64,000 nt of DNA, taken from Strongylocentrotus droebachiensis (lineage: Eukaryota; Echinodermata; Echinoidea; Camarodonta; Strongylocentrotidae). The notes beneath the pieces are model-generated. The model did no database searches. It saw nothing but the letters and a program-made list of their open reading frames with translations, and was not told the DNA's origin. The position numbers and the translations under genes are program-made. The stretch is from positions 124,001-188,000 of the forward strand of contig JAVYIG010000871.1 of the NCBI GenBank assembly GCA_035222895.1, written 5' to 3'. The first letter of the stretch is position 1; the number at the start of each line of letters is the position of its first letter. Shown here piece by piece: positions 35,101-46,139 of the stretch.

Positions 35101-35507
35101 TACCATTTTCAGGGTTTATAGATAAACAATGACAATGAAGTCCATATTTTGAACATATCCTAATTAGCTCATTATGCTAATTATGCTTTTTAAGGCAATT
35201 GCATTACTTAAAAATAAAAACTGGTGTCATAAATGAATTCCTCGTCATAGAAAACCCTTGAAAAGTTGTATTATCCATGTTTTCAGGCTTCCTGGGTTGA
35301 GATTAGCAACATTATTACATATTGCACATATGATAATTAGATGATTATGCTAATTAGGCTTTAAAAAAAGTTGCTCAAGGTTGCCAAGCTGGCAACCAAG
35401 CTGAATTTACTTCAATACCCATAAGGAACACGAATTAACAATAAAACCTTGTACTTATCAACTTTTCCAGGTCATGTACATGGTCTATGGTACCGTCTAC
35501 TGGACTA
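32196..35507. mobile_element. 3.3 kb foldback element with subrepeat arms
   Basis: Termini: TAGTCCTGTAGA (32196) and, inverted from 35507, TAGTCCAGTAGA. Flanks are ATA at 32193-32195 and 35508-35510; the uninterrupted duplicate near 31881-31900 has a single ATA, so the target duplication is 3 bp. The left arm (to about 33905) carries CCAGGAAGCCTG-type blocks at 32396, 32759, 33086, 33411 and 33740, about 325-363 bp apart. The right arm (from about 34243) carries inverted copies near 34271, 34591, 34951 and 35291. Other arm modules are GCTTGGTTGCCAGCTCGGCA, TTAGCCTAATTAGCATAAT and TTTATGACACCAATTTTTAT. The centre is a coding-like captured fragment. It has the architecture of foldback (FB-like) transposons; no transposase is present. 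Confidence 0.85.
33906..34240 (+). pseudogene. Captured coding-like fragment inside the foldback element
   Basis: Non-repetitive centre of the foldback. From about 33924 one frame reads through to a stop at 34128-34130 with QCGGYLGLKAMLLNL, TIRIYGWASVIGFRETVENT and an acidic patch, and the same frame continues after the stop with ARDVEYNSANYDLSMF and then RTSPTLLKLVAEF. Codon-like composition differs from the AT-rich arms. The pattern YNSxNYDL...RTSPTLLKL resembles, from memory, a high-copy uncharacterised protein family of cnidarians, molluscs and echinoderms; I cannot name it. The stop lies in CAG|GTACGTACATAG|GCC, a perfect splice-donor-like sequence immediately followed by an acceptor-like TAG, so it may be the scar of a shrunken intron. 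It is a fragment with no start or end of a gene, and not obviously functional. Confidence 0.5.
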
Positions 35508-35529
35508 ATAGAAAGTTTTTCAAAATAGA

Positions 35530-35910
35530 TTAAAGGGATTGGGTACTTTGTCTCAGATTCTGAAACAAAACCCTGGATTTAGCTCATGCTGCAATGATAA
35601 TTATAAACTTTTGGTCAGTCAGGAACCCTATAAATTTTACTAGCCGATCGCCTGTCTGATTATAAAGATATTTATGATTGCAAATCGAAATCAAATTTGC
35701 GTTTTCCTAAACGGCTTTCATAACACTACAGTCTATTGGGGAAAACGAGTATGGTAAAACCGGTCACTCAAAGATTTGTGTTACTTCTTTGAGGCACTTT
35801 GTAATCATTTTGAAGCACAATTGTTTAGGGCCTCAATATTACACCATACCATAGACACTGATAACGCGAAGGGCCGTGCATCTCAGATTTAACATTGTTA
35901 ATGCCTTTAA
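35530..35910 (-). mobile_element. TTAA-flanked ~375 bp repeat, copy B
   Basis: The body is 35534-35906 with TTAA at 35530-35533 and 35907-35910. Inverted relative to 24415-24792: it starts AGGGATTGGGTACTTTGTCT and ends with AACATTGTTAATGCCT. Inserted in the segmental duplication just right of the foldback element. Confidence 0.85.
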
Positions 35911-36294
35911 TAGTAATACTCATCATCGACAGACAACATAACAAGTTTCATAGTCATTAACACTCCAAGACATGTGCATGAACACAGCTTCGTGTACAAA
36001 TCATACATGTTTTTGTTAAAGGTGGATGTAGAGTAATAGGTAAGGTAAGATATAAGAAGGAAATATAAATGTCACTCAGTACAACTTTTCACTTCTTCCA
36101 GTCTCCATACTCCGGTCTCCAGCCTTCATCAAATAGAGAACTGATAGTATATCGGACAATTTGTATTGCTGATAAAAATGGAAACTTACAAGTGGGACAA
36201 TCGTGGAGACATATTGTTCAATTCCCATCCGCCGAGCAATAATGCCGCGCTTCTTACTGAACCAAGCTATCACTTTCCCGCTACAATGCCTTCT

Positions 36295-36445
36295 TCCTTA
36301 TGACGTCACGCTGCTCCCGCGTGACTTTAAACAATGTAATTTCCGATTGGCCCCTCGGCGATTGCAAGGGTTAAATGGGAGCAGCGTAAGGTCGGCGGCG
36401 AGGGAAATTTACCGCTTATTGACTTATCCAGTTAGTCTTGGTTTG
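36295..36445 (+). promoter_or_regulatory. Promoter-like block: CRE plus inverted CCAAT box
   Basis: TGACGTCA (36301-36308, consensus CREB/ATF site), CGATTGG (36344-36350, inverted CCAAT or NF-Y site), and then a GC-richer segment GGGAGCAGCG, GGTCGGCGGCGAGGG, ending near ATCCAGTTAGTC (about 36427-36438). A transcription start there would put NF-Y about 80 bp and the CRE about 125 bp upstream, typical vertebrate/echinoderm TATA-less spacing. The 36361-36440 part is duplicated at 31925-32006 without the CRE and CCAAT sites. No exon downstream can be recognised, so the direction and the gene are inference. Confidence 0.4.
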
Positions 36446-39400
36446 TGTTTGTTGAAGTTATCAACTCAAAGGCTGTATGGATTCATTGCCATGGTTACCA
36501 TACACTATCTGGGAAAAGCATAATCCCACTTTACATGACTTTTGTCTCTTTGCTAACATTTTCTCTTCATCATATTCGTTCTTCATCAACCCCGTATGTC
36601 TTACTCTCTTTGTTGGGAGCTTGTCAAAACAGGAAAGGGGTTTACTTGCGCAAAATTGGGTTACCTGTGAGGAATAGTGTAAGGGCTGGAAAAAAAGGAA
36701 AGAGAGGAAGAAGCCGAAGGATAATGAAGGGAGGAGGATGAGTAAACAAAATCCCAAAGTGTCATTATTATCTGTACCACATCCTTCCTCGAAATGAACT
36801 GAGACCCTATCCGTGAGCAAGCGAAGCAGGAGAATCCTCTAGATAATTTTGCTTTTGACTGACATTCACTATTCAGTTCGAACTAGCTTCCTGCTCTCCG
36901 ATATCATGTCTGTTTGTATTATAGGTAGTGTAGTTCATATACAACTGTGTATCCCAACATTTAGAAACACTCAGCTACATTTGTTGGTCCAGTTCGTTTT
37001 AACAATTTCCTTTTTCGCGGAAGGTGTCGCATTCTAATTCTGCGGTCAGATGTTACTCTAAAGGTGGAAATGTGGTTTTGGTGAGAGTCCGCCGTGCTGT
37101 CCCCTCAAGAATTGTGACCATTGCCGTAGCACAAAGTCCATACCTAATCATGCTTATGCCCTTCGCATACGATGCGTCATTTGCCTGACTTAGAACTCCG
37201 TCAGCGAATGTTGCGGTTTTTGACGTGCAAAATGAGAATGACGCACTCGAAATGACGCTTCGCGAGCAAGCTGTTCATTGGCGTTCTCTGCCAATGCGTT
37301 CTTTCACAGCCCTTGAATATCTCTTTTGTCTATTGTAACACAATCGCAACCACTTTCGATAAATCAATCTTTGTCAATTCTAATAGCTTTGTCCATTACT
37401 TTTTTCTTAATTTGCAAATATGCTATGACGTTCTACGTAATCCGATGAAGAGTTGGTAAAAAAGTTTTTACAACCGTGTTTTAAGATTACAGTGAAAACT
37501 AAAGTATGGTCCTTTTTCGAAATAGTCCATTTCAAAAATTGGTCACCCACCAAACATGAATCGGTTAATGTTTTCAAGATGTAAAATATTTGAAAACGAG
37601 GGAGAAAAAAAAACGAGAAATGAAAAAATAAAAAAGCTAACTTTATGCGTAAGTAACGAAACAGAGGACATAATCTGTCGATGTTTACCCTTAGAGTTGA
37701 GGATCAACATAACAGGAAATAAAGACTTGAGACAACGATTTTTGAATAATGTATTTATGGTAACATGGTCAAGAAAAGTGACATAAATGGCCGAATGAGC
37801 AGGATGATGGGAAGTCTATTTTTATGCTATTTGGACATCGAACAAAAACAGGTGTTTTTTATATTGATTTATGCGTTGGCGATGCTTGCTGAGTTGAAGA
37901 CGGCTTGACAAAAAGATGATTTGAGTCTTGAATATAACCGGAAGAAGAGGCTTGAGAAAGGGGCTCATGGATAATTTATTTATGATAATAGAATAGTCAA
38001 AAGGTTAGGATGGTCAAGACAGCGTTCCTACGTTTGATCTTACATATGCATGATTTTCATGAGAAAACCATTGGAGTTGATATCAATTTTCAATAAGTAT
38101 TCCTTACCTTATTTACTTTAGATACGACTCGGTTCGTACGGTGGCTGTCGGTGAACGAAATGACACTGTTTTCACAGGCGCTTGAAAAGTCGTGTAGGTA
38201 TATTCGAAATTCTGTCAACTAGAACGTAAACCTAAGAGCAGATTTGAAATGTTACAAGCCAAACAAGTTTCAAATAGAATTGTCACAGAATTTCGGTACT
38301 TTTATGTTTCTAGTTAGCCCTGTAGGAGGACGTTACGTTTGTCATCTATGTACGGTATAACAAAACATTTGAGGTCCGTGGTGGGATCCTTGCGGTACAC
38401 GCATGTTTATCTGCCGAACACTTTCTGATAGTGTGCATGAATCCTTTAGTGAATTTGTTTCTACACTAAATATTTTCACAAAGGGAAGAAACAAGGTCTC
38501 TCTTATAATCTAGGACAGCACGAGCACCCACAGTGCACAGGAGGCTGGCTATGAGTATATTAGAACGCGCTGTTGCTTCATGGCGCCACATCATTGGTAG
38601 AGTAAAACAGTCAAATTAGATTTCAAAGAGATACTTTCCAAGAAGATCCCTTTAGCTTTTTGACTGCGGTGGTAGAGCTGTTCGGTCAGTAGCTCAAAGA
38701 TTATGAAGTATGCTACAATAGAGAGACCGTTTGCTATTCCATGTTAAGCTGTCTAATACATTTTCATTCTCATTCTTCATGTTTAAGGCACCATTTTCTA
38801 AATATTTCTTGTGTTGTTTGTTTAGGAAATCCTAAAATATCTTACATTTTGTTGCCCTTATCTCCTACTAATATGACATCAAGTCAAATGGGACATTTTC
38901 AAAGTTATACGACAACCGTATGCCAGATAATGATGTGACAAATACGACTCTCCTGAAAATGCACGAAGATGATGTCTTTTTTTTTTAAACCACTACACTT
39001 GCCCACTTGTTTGCTTCCAATCCTGACGTTTTGCATGAAGATAATACAAACACTATGGATTCATAACGTAAGGAGTACTTAAAAGCACGCTTCATCTATT
39101 AGTGACGGACGTAAGTGACATGAACAAACATTGGTTTCATTAAATTTGGCCCCATAACGGAAATTGTCCATATTTTAGGTAGCGTGGCAAGACAGGCGTG
39201 AAAAATGGACCTTTATTTGACGGGTTCGTGTCATACAGCGCTACTCAAAATGAATGATACTATCATTATAGACCTAGGCCCTATGTTTGAATAGGTGTGT
39301 TCTTACGGTTCAGCCAACGTGTATGCTACACCTTATGATATATTAAAAATGGGAACACAGCATATATCTGATGTAGGGATAAAGGGCACTCTTGATCATG

Positions 39401-40520
39401 TAAGACTACAGATACCAGATATGAGACATCAGCCGATTGAGGTTCTTGACGATAGCTATCCATGCTATCAACAACGTAAACATGACACTGTGGCGACTTC
39501 AGACCCTATTTAGCCCCACATTCAACCTGCGAAATTATATAGTTACAGGAAATGAAAAAAAGAACCTACTTGGAGGCAATGCTCGTTAGTTTTAATAGGT
39601 TCGCAAATTGATGATTTAAAATGTATACATTTATAACTGAATTTTTAAAGATTACGGAATCAAAGAAACATCTGTATAATGATATAGCTAACTTTAATCC
39701 CGAAATTCCTCATTACATTTAGTTAATCAAAACAGATTTGTGAGTAAATTAGTTGACGCACTCTCATAAAATAATCCTGACCCTAAAATTGTCATTGGGT
39801 TACTTTCCATGCCAACCAAACATCATTATATTTATATTTTGAGATTTCTGCTTTTGATTTCCCCTTTCAAGATTATCGGAATCGGCGAAACGTGGCGCAC
39901 CAGGGAGTGTGTCGATCGGCAAATACGGAAAAAACAAAGTTAATATGCTGACCCGTGGCTCCATGGTACGCATAACAAAACATCGACATTGCATCTTTTT
40001 AACCACTTAGAAATTACATTCATCAAATGGAAACGCATTAGCGTCGAAGTAAAGGGTCGGTCACATCTCACCAACAATGGATAGCTAATCTAGGCCTATC
40101 CGTACGTCTGTGAGAAAATTAGTGCTGAAGGCCCATTGAGCAATACCAACACTATCGCCTACGTTAATGCTCCTGACGTCGAACAGTCAATCAGTTTGAT
40201 AAGTCAAGACCTTTTACTATCTTGAAGCCTTGCTCTCTTATCATACGGCAGTTTTTTACAAGTCCTTTTTATTCACGTATTTATTTGTAGATTTATTAGT
40301 TTACAGGTTATAGTATTGTCAGAACTTTATAAAACTGCTTTCCACGTTGGCCATTTCGGCCAAGATAATAATATGATACAAGATTGAAATTATAAATACA
40401 TTAATTGCTAAGCTCAATGTACAGTACCAAATAATGACAAAGCTAACTTAGAATAATCTATCAATAAAGAAGACGAATTTAAAGACGGTCGTTAAAAATT
40501 ACCACCTCAAAAAGGAAGAA
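36446..40520. other. 4 kb without recognisable gene
   Basis: AT-rich with a few 60-120 codon frames (for example 36461-36820 minus, 37556-37786 plus, 39295-39513 plus), none with a domain I recognise. A small hairpin CATTGGC...GCCAATG lies at 37276-37296. If the block at 36.3 kb is a promoter, this could be first-intron sequence; that is speculation. Confidence 0.4.
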
Positions 40521-40521
40521 G

Positions 40522-40559
40522 CCCCCCCCCCCCCCCAAAAAAAAAAAAAAAAAAAAAAA
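40522..40559. repeat. C15-A23 homopolymer junction
   Basis: C run at 40522-40536 directly followed by an A run at 40537-40559. Confidence 0.9.
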
Positions 40560-41440
40560 CACATCAACAACAGAACAAAATAACTCAAAAACTAAACCTT
40601 AACCATAATATTCAAATATTACGTACAAACAGGAGAAGAACAATCTCTCCCTTTCTCGAACAGGTTCACAGAAGACCTTCTCAGGGCGAAGCTAGAAAGA
40701 ATACATCATTATCTCTCTGTGTGCATGCTTTCACCCTCTTTACTTTCTGACAGACGCCCTTTACCAGGACTACTCATATGGTAAAAAATATACTTCATTA
40801 TATATATATTAAGTATTTTTTTCTTCTTTTTTGTCATCAGTGATAATGTGACCGGGCTTTTGGCGTCTATTTGTATATCGTAGTGGCAAGTGGGCAATGA
40901 TCCTTCACGGGTTATCAGCCGATCTATCTTCGGATGGACCGCGGTCCGTTGAGAAAATCTTCCAGGGCAGGCTTTAAGAGTCATCTTTTCTCGCGAGAGT
41001 CCTTTTATAGTATATGCACTCGACCGTAAAGAGCAGAGTTCCCTGAACTTCCAGGGAGCTGTGCCTTTCATGAGTGCTGCCGCCTTCCTTTTGACGCCAT
41101 CTTTGTCAAAGAAACCACACTCACTTGAATATTAAAAGAACGAAATGATGAAGGGAAAAGAAGAACAGAACGCCAGATGAAGTGTAACACGGTGGGCACA
41201 TGAGAGCAACACTGAATTATTAGCCATGTTCCGATGATGGTTTTATTTTTCATAGTAGTTGTTCCCGACAATAATTCCCGCTGGAAACAATCCGTCAATA
41301 TCATTTGCTGACGCGCCGTGAAGGTGTGATACCGTAGAAATGCCAAATGAATAGTAAACACGTTGAATCATTGGCGTAGGGTACTTATTTCATTGGATCG
41401 ATTAGCGCTATTAACAGCGCAATTGAAATGGCGCCTCGTA
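40560..41440. other. Spacer, no gene
   Basis: Minus frames at 40709-41071 (120 codons) and 41068-41361 (97 codons) overlap head to tail. I see no domain, signal peptide or family motif in either. The first contains a Lys run from a T-rich patch. They are not called as genes. Confidence 0.4.
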
Positions 41441-41634
41441 ATAAAGACCGTCAACACTTCTGGGCCAGAAGGGATTAGACCACACAGCGAGGTCACTGAC
41501 GGATGGCTATCTCATTAACTCAGCTCTCAACTAACATAAGAAAAAGAGGATCATGGGTGACCAACAGGCACCGATTGGGGAAGTTTTCTATATAGAGGGA
41601 GCAAGTAGCTACAAGTAGGACAGTGGGGCTTTAA
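41441..41634 (+). mobile_element. TTAA-type ~185 bp repeat, copy 3
   Basis: The body is about 41445-41630. The right flank is TTAA (41631-41634); the left flank is ATAA (41441-41444), a decayed copy of the site. High similarity to the 12.7 and 24.8 kb copies, including CCAGAAGGGATTAGACCAC and AGAGGATCATGGGTGACC. Confidence 0.8.
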
Positions 41635-42405
41635 GCAACAGGTATGAAAAAGCGAGTAATAGACACACTTGGGGGCACGACCCACTTTAGATAAAAGAGT
41701 TCACGAGTGCTTCATACTTTTTAATGCTGTTAGTGATATTCTCGAATACAAGCTCCCATGTGAGCGATCCTCACGGGTAGCCATGGTAACCTATGACAAA
41801 TCATGACAGTCCAGTTTTACCAATGGTCAATGGCGCCTTTTTTTCCCTCGATTTATAACACTGCCACTTACTTCTGACACACATATACATATTTCGGGAG
41901 AGCAACTTCCGATAATTGCCCCCTCCCCTATTATTTGTCTTAATTTGTTCACATGATGCACACTGACAACATTATGTAAATTCTCATGTTAAACAAATCA
42001 AAAGGATGTTCTATAAAAAATAAAATCCTATAGATGATGTATTCAATATCTGAATCAATTTCGTTGTCGGAGCACATTTGGAACAGAGAGATTAAGCCCT
42101 TGTGCCTAAACGTAATATTTTTATCACAGCTATTTATTCTATTTGATCCTTTGACATTCCTTATCCCAATGTATAATGATGGAAAAGGTAACACTAACAA
42201 GGGAATCAGGAGTGATCCCCTTTATCTTTTGTATTTGGAGTAAGGACCTGTCTTGGACAACCTCTTAAAATGCAATAGCCTTGTAGTTCGGCAGGTGACA
42301 TCAGTTTTCCAAAACAAATGGTTAGAGAAATATGGGAAAAGTACTGAATTTCCGATACTGTCCAGGAGATGGCAATCGTATTTTCCTCTACAACTTCACT
42401 TTAGG
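41635..42405. other. Spacer, no gene
   Basis: No gene recognised. Overlapping opposite-strand frames around 41949-42243 lack domains. Confidence 0.4.
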
Positions 42406-42523
42406 AAAGAGAGAGAGAGTGTGTGTGTGTGTGTGTGTGTGTGTATGAGAGAGAGAGATAGAGATTTATAACTAGAGAGCGAGAGAGAGAGAGATAACTA
42501 GAGAGACAGAGAGAGAGAGATAA

Positions 42524-42556
<33 letters not shown>
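42406..42556. repeat. (GA)n-(GT)n-(GA)n composite microsatellite
   Basis: GA repeat, (GT)n at about 42418-42444, then GA repeats to 42556 with TA-containing interruptions. Confidence 0.9.
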
Positions 42557-42563
<7 letters not shown>

Positions 42564-43660
42564 CAGCTTAGAAATAGCAGTATCTTATTCATAAAAATGT
42601 TCATCCCTCAGTACCTAAAGGGATATCACGTTACGGGATAATAAAAAAATAAAAGAGCAATAGCAACATATGACACAGGACACCCACCCCCGCGAGTGCA
42701 AACAATTTGATGCTCAAACAACATTTAGATTGTATCACATGCTTTCTTGAACATTCTAAGCAGACAAGACGTTTAATGATTGCGGTAGCTCATCAGGGAA
42801 AAGGTTCATTGTAATTGATGTTTACAGCGACTGCGGGATGTGCCTGTGATACAATTACCCGACGCTACAAAAACACCCTTGGCGCTTCGGTCGTGCACGC
42901 CAAAATGCGTCGCAGGGAGGAGGCGAAACGCCAGTAATTACAATCTGAATCGTTAAGAGGCTAACAACCAATATGGCGATTGGAAGTTCCTTTTCCAATG
43001 GACCTGCTAGTAATTGGCAGTAATTGCTGTTAAAGCCAACTCTGTGTCGAATGAAGAAACAAATCTGAACAAACATTTGTGTAGAGATTGACGCTAAATA
43101 AATCGGAGCTCCTGCGTTGAGGGGCGTCGATTCGTTTAGATCTAAGGGAAGGAGGGAGTGGAGTGGGGGTAGGGACGGGCATTAATCACATTGTTAACGC
43201 TGTCACATACCGTACTTGTCGATCGCGCAGTATCATGTAATCAATTGGGGCCTCGTATATGCAATGGACAATAATTCAAACATACACAACTGATTTATCT
43301 GTATTCATGTAATTGAATATAGTCAATAAAAACATGTTCTTTTAAAGTAATGACTTCGCCTTTTTTTAATCTGACAGCACTAGAGCGAATCTGTAAAAGA
43401 TATGAAGACCAAAGGGTGTTTCAAAAATCTACAGAATATAAATTTGTTGAAATTGCATTATTGAAGGAATAATATTATCTAAAGATCATAATATTTTTAG
43501 GTTTTTCCCGTCTAATTTTACATCTGGCTCAAGACTTTTTTAAGGGCATGCATCGCCTACCGCAGTATAAGTCCGAGTCTTAAATGAAGCTTCAGTTACA
43601 ATGTAAGTTCCTCTATTCTTCAACAATGAACTATCAAAAAATTTAATTTCTGTAGCTTTG
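42557..43660. other. AT-rich spacer, no gene
   Basis: No gene recognised. A short minus frame at 42855-43076 is not identifiable. Confidence 0.4.
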
Positions 43661-43661
43661 G

Positions 43662-43775
43662 AACGTCCCTTGAGAGACCAATGCTGAGAGCAACCAGTGG
43701 CATGAATGGCATGCCATAGTTCAAATCCAAATTTAGACGATCTTAGTCTTTTTGAAACACCCCAACAATATTTTG
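43662..43775. mobile_element. Half of a GGGTGTTTCAC-family MITE
   Basis: AACGTCCCTTGAGAGACCAA, GGCATGAATGGCATGCCA, then a TTTTTGAAACACCCC end match the right half of 9577-9850. The partner arm is not found to the left, so it is a solo or decayed copy. Confidence 0.55.
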
Positions 43776-44329
43776 TTTATTGACTCAATTACATAAATGA
43801 TCGTTTTTGTTTTCTTCACAGCGTTCTCTTGTGATATAATGTCTTCTTACTATAAATGGAGAGGACAATTCTTCCTCAAAGGAAAAAACTTTAAATATGA
43901 AGAAAGAAATACAGAGGAAACGGTCGTAATTCAATTCAACGCGATATGAGGTATAAGTCTACCTTACTAAAGACAAAACGAAAGACCTTATCTATCTTCT
44001 AGACCAAAATTAATGGTTATTTTGATTACTGGTCATGCAATTGTATGTATAACTATCTGGAAGCAACCGTAAAAGATTCATAATGCAGGACATACGCATC
44101 GATTGGTTTGATTGTATACTAAATGCAAATAAACTGATTTATTCTTACGGATGGTCTTCTTCTAAACTGACATAGAGATGGTGAGCAAACTCATAAATAA
44201 TTTACTCATATTTACCCCCAAAAAACTCAAATCTACTATTTGAACCCGATGTCAGTTAAATGTTTAGAAACAACACTGATTTTTATGATCTCTACGTTTG
44301 TCTCGGAAAGCTTGATGCCTACATATTCC

Positions 44330-44505
44330 AAACACCAAAGACCCGTTTCATAAAGCCTTTTTTCAATGACAAATGACATTATACAATGACAAGTCTGCTG
44401 ATAACCGATCGAAAGCAAGGATTTCAGTAGTTTATAACGAAACTGTCATTTGTCATTGATGACAAGTTTTGTTTTGTTTCGTTTTGAATTGGGGCCCATA
44501 ATACT
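44330..44505. mobile_element. Inverted-repeat element with 16 bp perfect inner stem
   Basis: TCAATGACAAATGACA (about 44364-44379) is exactly complementary to TGTCATTTGTCATTGA (about 44445-44460). The outer parts, CCCGTTTCATAAAG on the left and TTTCGTTTTGAATTGGGGCCC on the right, pair loosely. Likely a decayed MITE. Confidence 0.5.
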
Positions 44506-45700
44506 TTGTAGTCAAGCTGACGGTATCCGTGACACTATTAAAGCTTGGATGAGCATCATGCAATTATTGTAATCGAATTCGTCGATAAGTAGTTATCAGA
44601 TGATGAATAGTTATGTTTCCAATTTTAATCATTTGAAAGCTACTTTAGCAACTACATTACATGATAACATTACTAATGTATTTTCTAGTCTCCAGAAAAT
44701 GCATTAAAGCGGATTACGTTTTGTTATTAAACTAAGGTGTTTTATCATTGAATGAGGTTTATCGTTTCTAATATAATATTGTCGTAATATTGTGTTATTC
44801 GTTCACTCGCATTTCAAAAGAAGTAATGTTAATAGGGGAAGGGATATATAGGCGTCCTCTGTAAGATTTCCAGGCATTAACATCATAAAATACTAATCTT
44901 TAAAAAAAAAATTCTAACATATTTTGTTTAGCTTTACAAGGGTTGGGGCATTAAAAACCACCATCTTTAGAAAAAATGTATATGCTCGCTTGTCACGCTA
45001 CCTTACCCAATAGTCTTGGTGACGGTTTAAGTGTAAGACCAAATATGTACGAAAATAACAGATATAATAAAATAACAGTACAAAATAACAGATATAATAA
45101 AATAACAGTACAAAATCACATTTAAACAAAATTGTTTTCTTCAATCCGAATTAGAGATCAAATAAAAAAATTAAAAACGTAAAAAGCGTAAAAAGCCCAA
45201 CAACTATGAGGTAGTTCATGTCCAATTCAAGAGTGGCTTGCAGAGGTAAACCGAATACCGTCTTTACTTTTGTCTCCCTTTATACAAAGAAATGGGAGAA
45301 ACAAATATTCTGAAATGGAAATCTTAAGCTTTCAGACCGTCCATTAACAGTACATCAATCTTCTCCGCTCCACAATCATGCCAATGTATATATTTAGTCC
45401 CTTAAGTTTAAAAAGCATTCTATCACCCCAAACCAGAATACATGAAATCGTTACCCCGAGAATATGGACTAGCCGTTCCCTCCTACGGCAACGCCACTAA
45501 TGACGTCTCCGAGCTTGAATCTCGAAGGCGTCCTCCCCACCCCCTCCTTCTCGAAACTGCTCTATCTCTATATTCCTACATGTATACTCATGAAGCAATA
45601 TCTAAGTTGAGGGCTGCGGGCACGTCAAGCTACTTTGCTTATTTCTGTAGCCCTCCTGCATCTAATGTATGTTAATTATGCATTCAATAATTTGTTTAAA
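44506..45700. other. AT-rich spacer with a 30 bp tandem duplication
   Basis: No gene. A 30 bp unit (AAAATAACAGATATAATAAA plus AATAACAGTAC) is repeated exactly at 45052-45081 and 45082-45111. The 77-codon frame at 45442-45675 is unrecognised. Confidence 0.6.
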
Positions 45701-45852
45701 TTCAATATATTTGTTTAATCTCGTTTATTATCTGTATAAAATTATATACACTTGAAATATTGTTTCAAACCATATTATGTTCATGAAAATGTATGATGGA
45801 AAAAAGAAAAAAAGATGCAGAAACCAATAAATCAAATCAAATCAAATCATAT
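45701..45852 (+). repeat. Possible LINE 3' end with (AAATC)n tail
   Basis: A T-rich stretch is followed by AAGATGCAGAAACC and an AATAAATCAAATCAAATC tail at about 45825-45852. Short-period tails of this kind end many invertebrate non-LTR elements, but no coding part is attached. Confidence 0.35.
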
Positions 45853-45974
45853 ATGTCAGCTTATGTTACGAGTATGATTATTATATATAATAATATTATA
45901 CACGCACACAATTGAGATCAGCTAGGAATCAAGAATGTTCACACGTAAAGACACAAAAGGAAAATATAGGATAG

Positions 45975-46138
45975 CATTGATAGAAGAGAGAGAGAGCAAA
46001 ACAAAGAGAGCGGAAAAAAGAGAAAAGGAAAGAGGAGTGAGAGAGAGAGAGAGAGAGAGAGACAGGGAGAATGAGAGAAAGAAAGAGAAAAGAAAAATGG
46101 AGAGATGGAGTGAGATTATAGAGAAAAAAGCGAAAAGG
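45975..46138. repeat. (GA)n-rich tract
   Basis: Purine tract with (GA)n at about 46036-46062. It abuts and apparently truncates the 3' end of the recombinase pseudogene on the minus strand. Confidence 0.85.
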
Positions 46139-46139
46139 A

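Noticed and set aside
36203..36523. 106-codon frame over the promoter-like block
   Set aside because: It spans the duplicated non-coding segment and lacks any domain; the overlapping frames on both strands argue against coding.
39295..39513. 72-codon frame with balanced composition
   Set aside because: It looks protein-like but I recognise no family and see no splice signals; kept as unassigned.
40709..41361. Two adjacent minus-strand frames of 120 and 97 codons
   Set aside because: No domain, no splice-site support, and a Lys run from a T-rich patch; length alone is compatible with chance in 64 kb.
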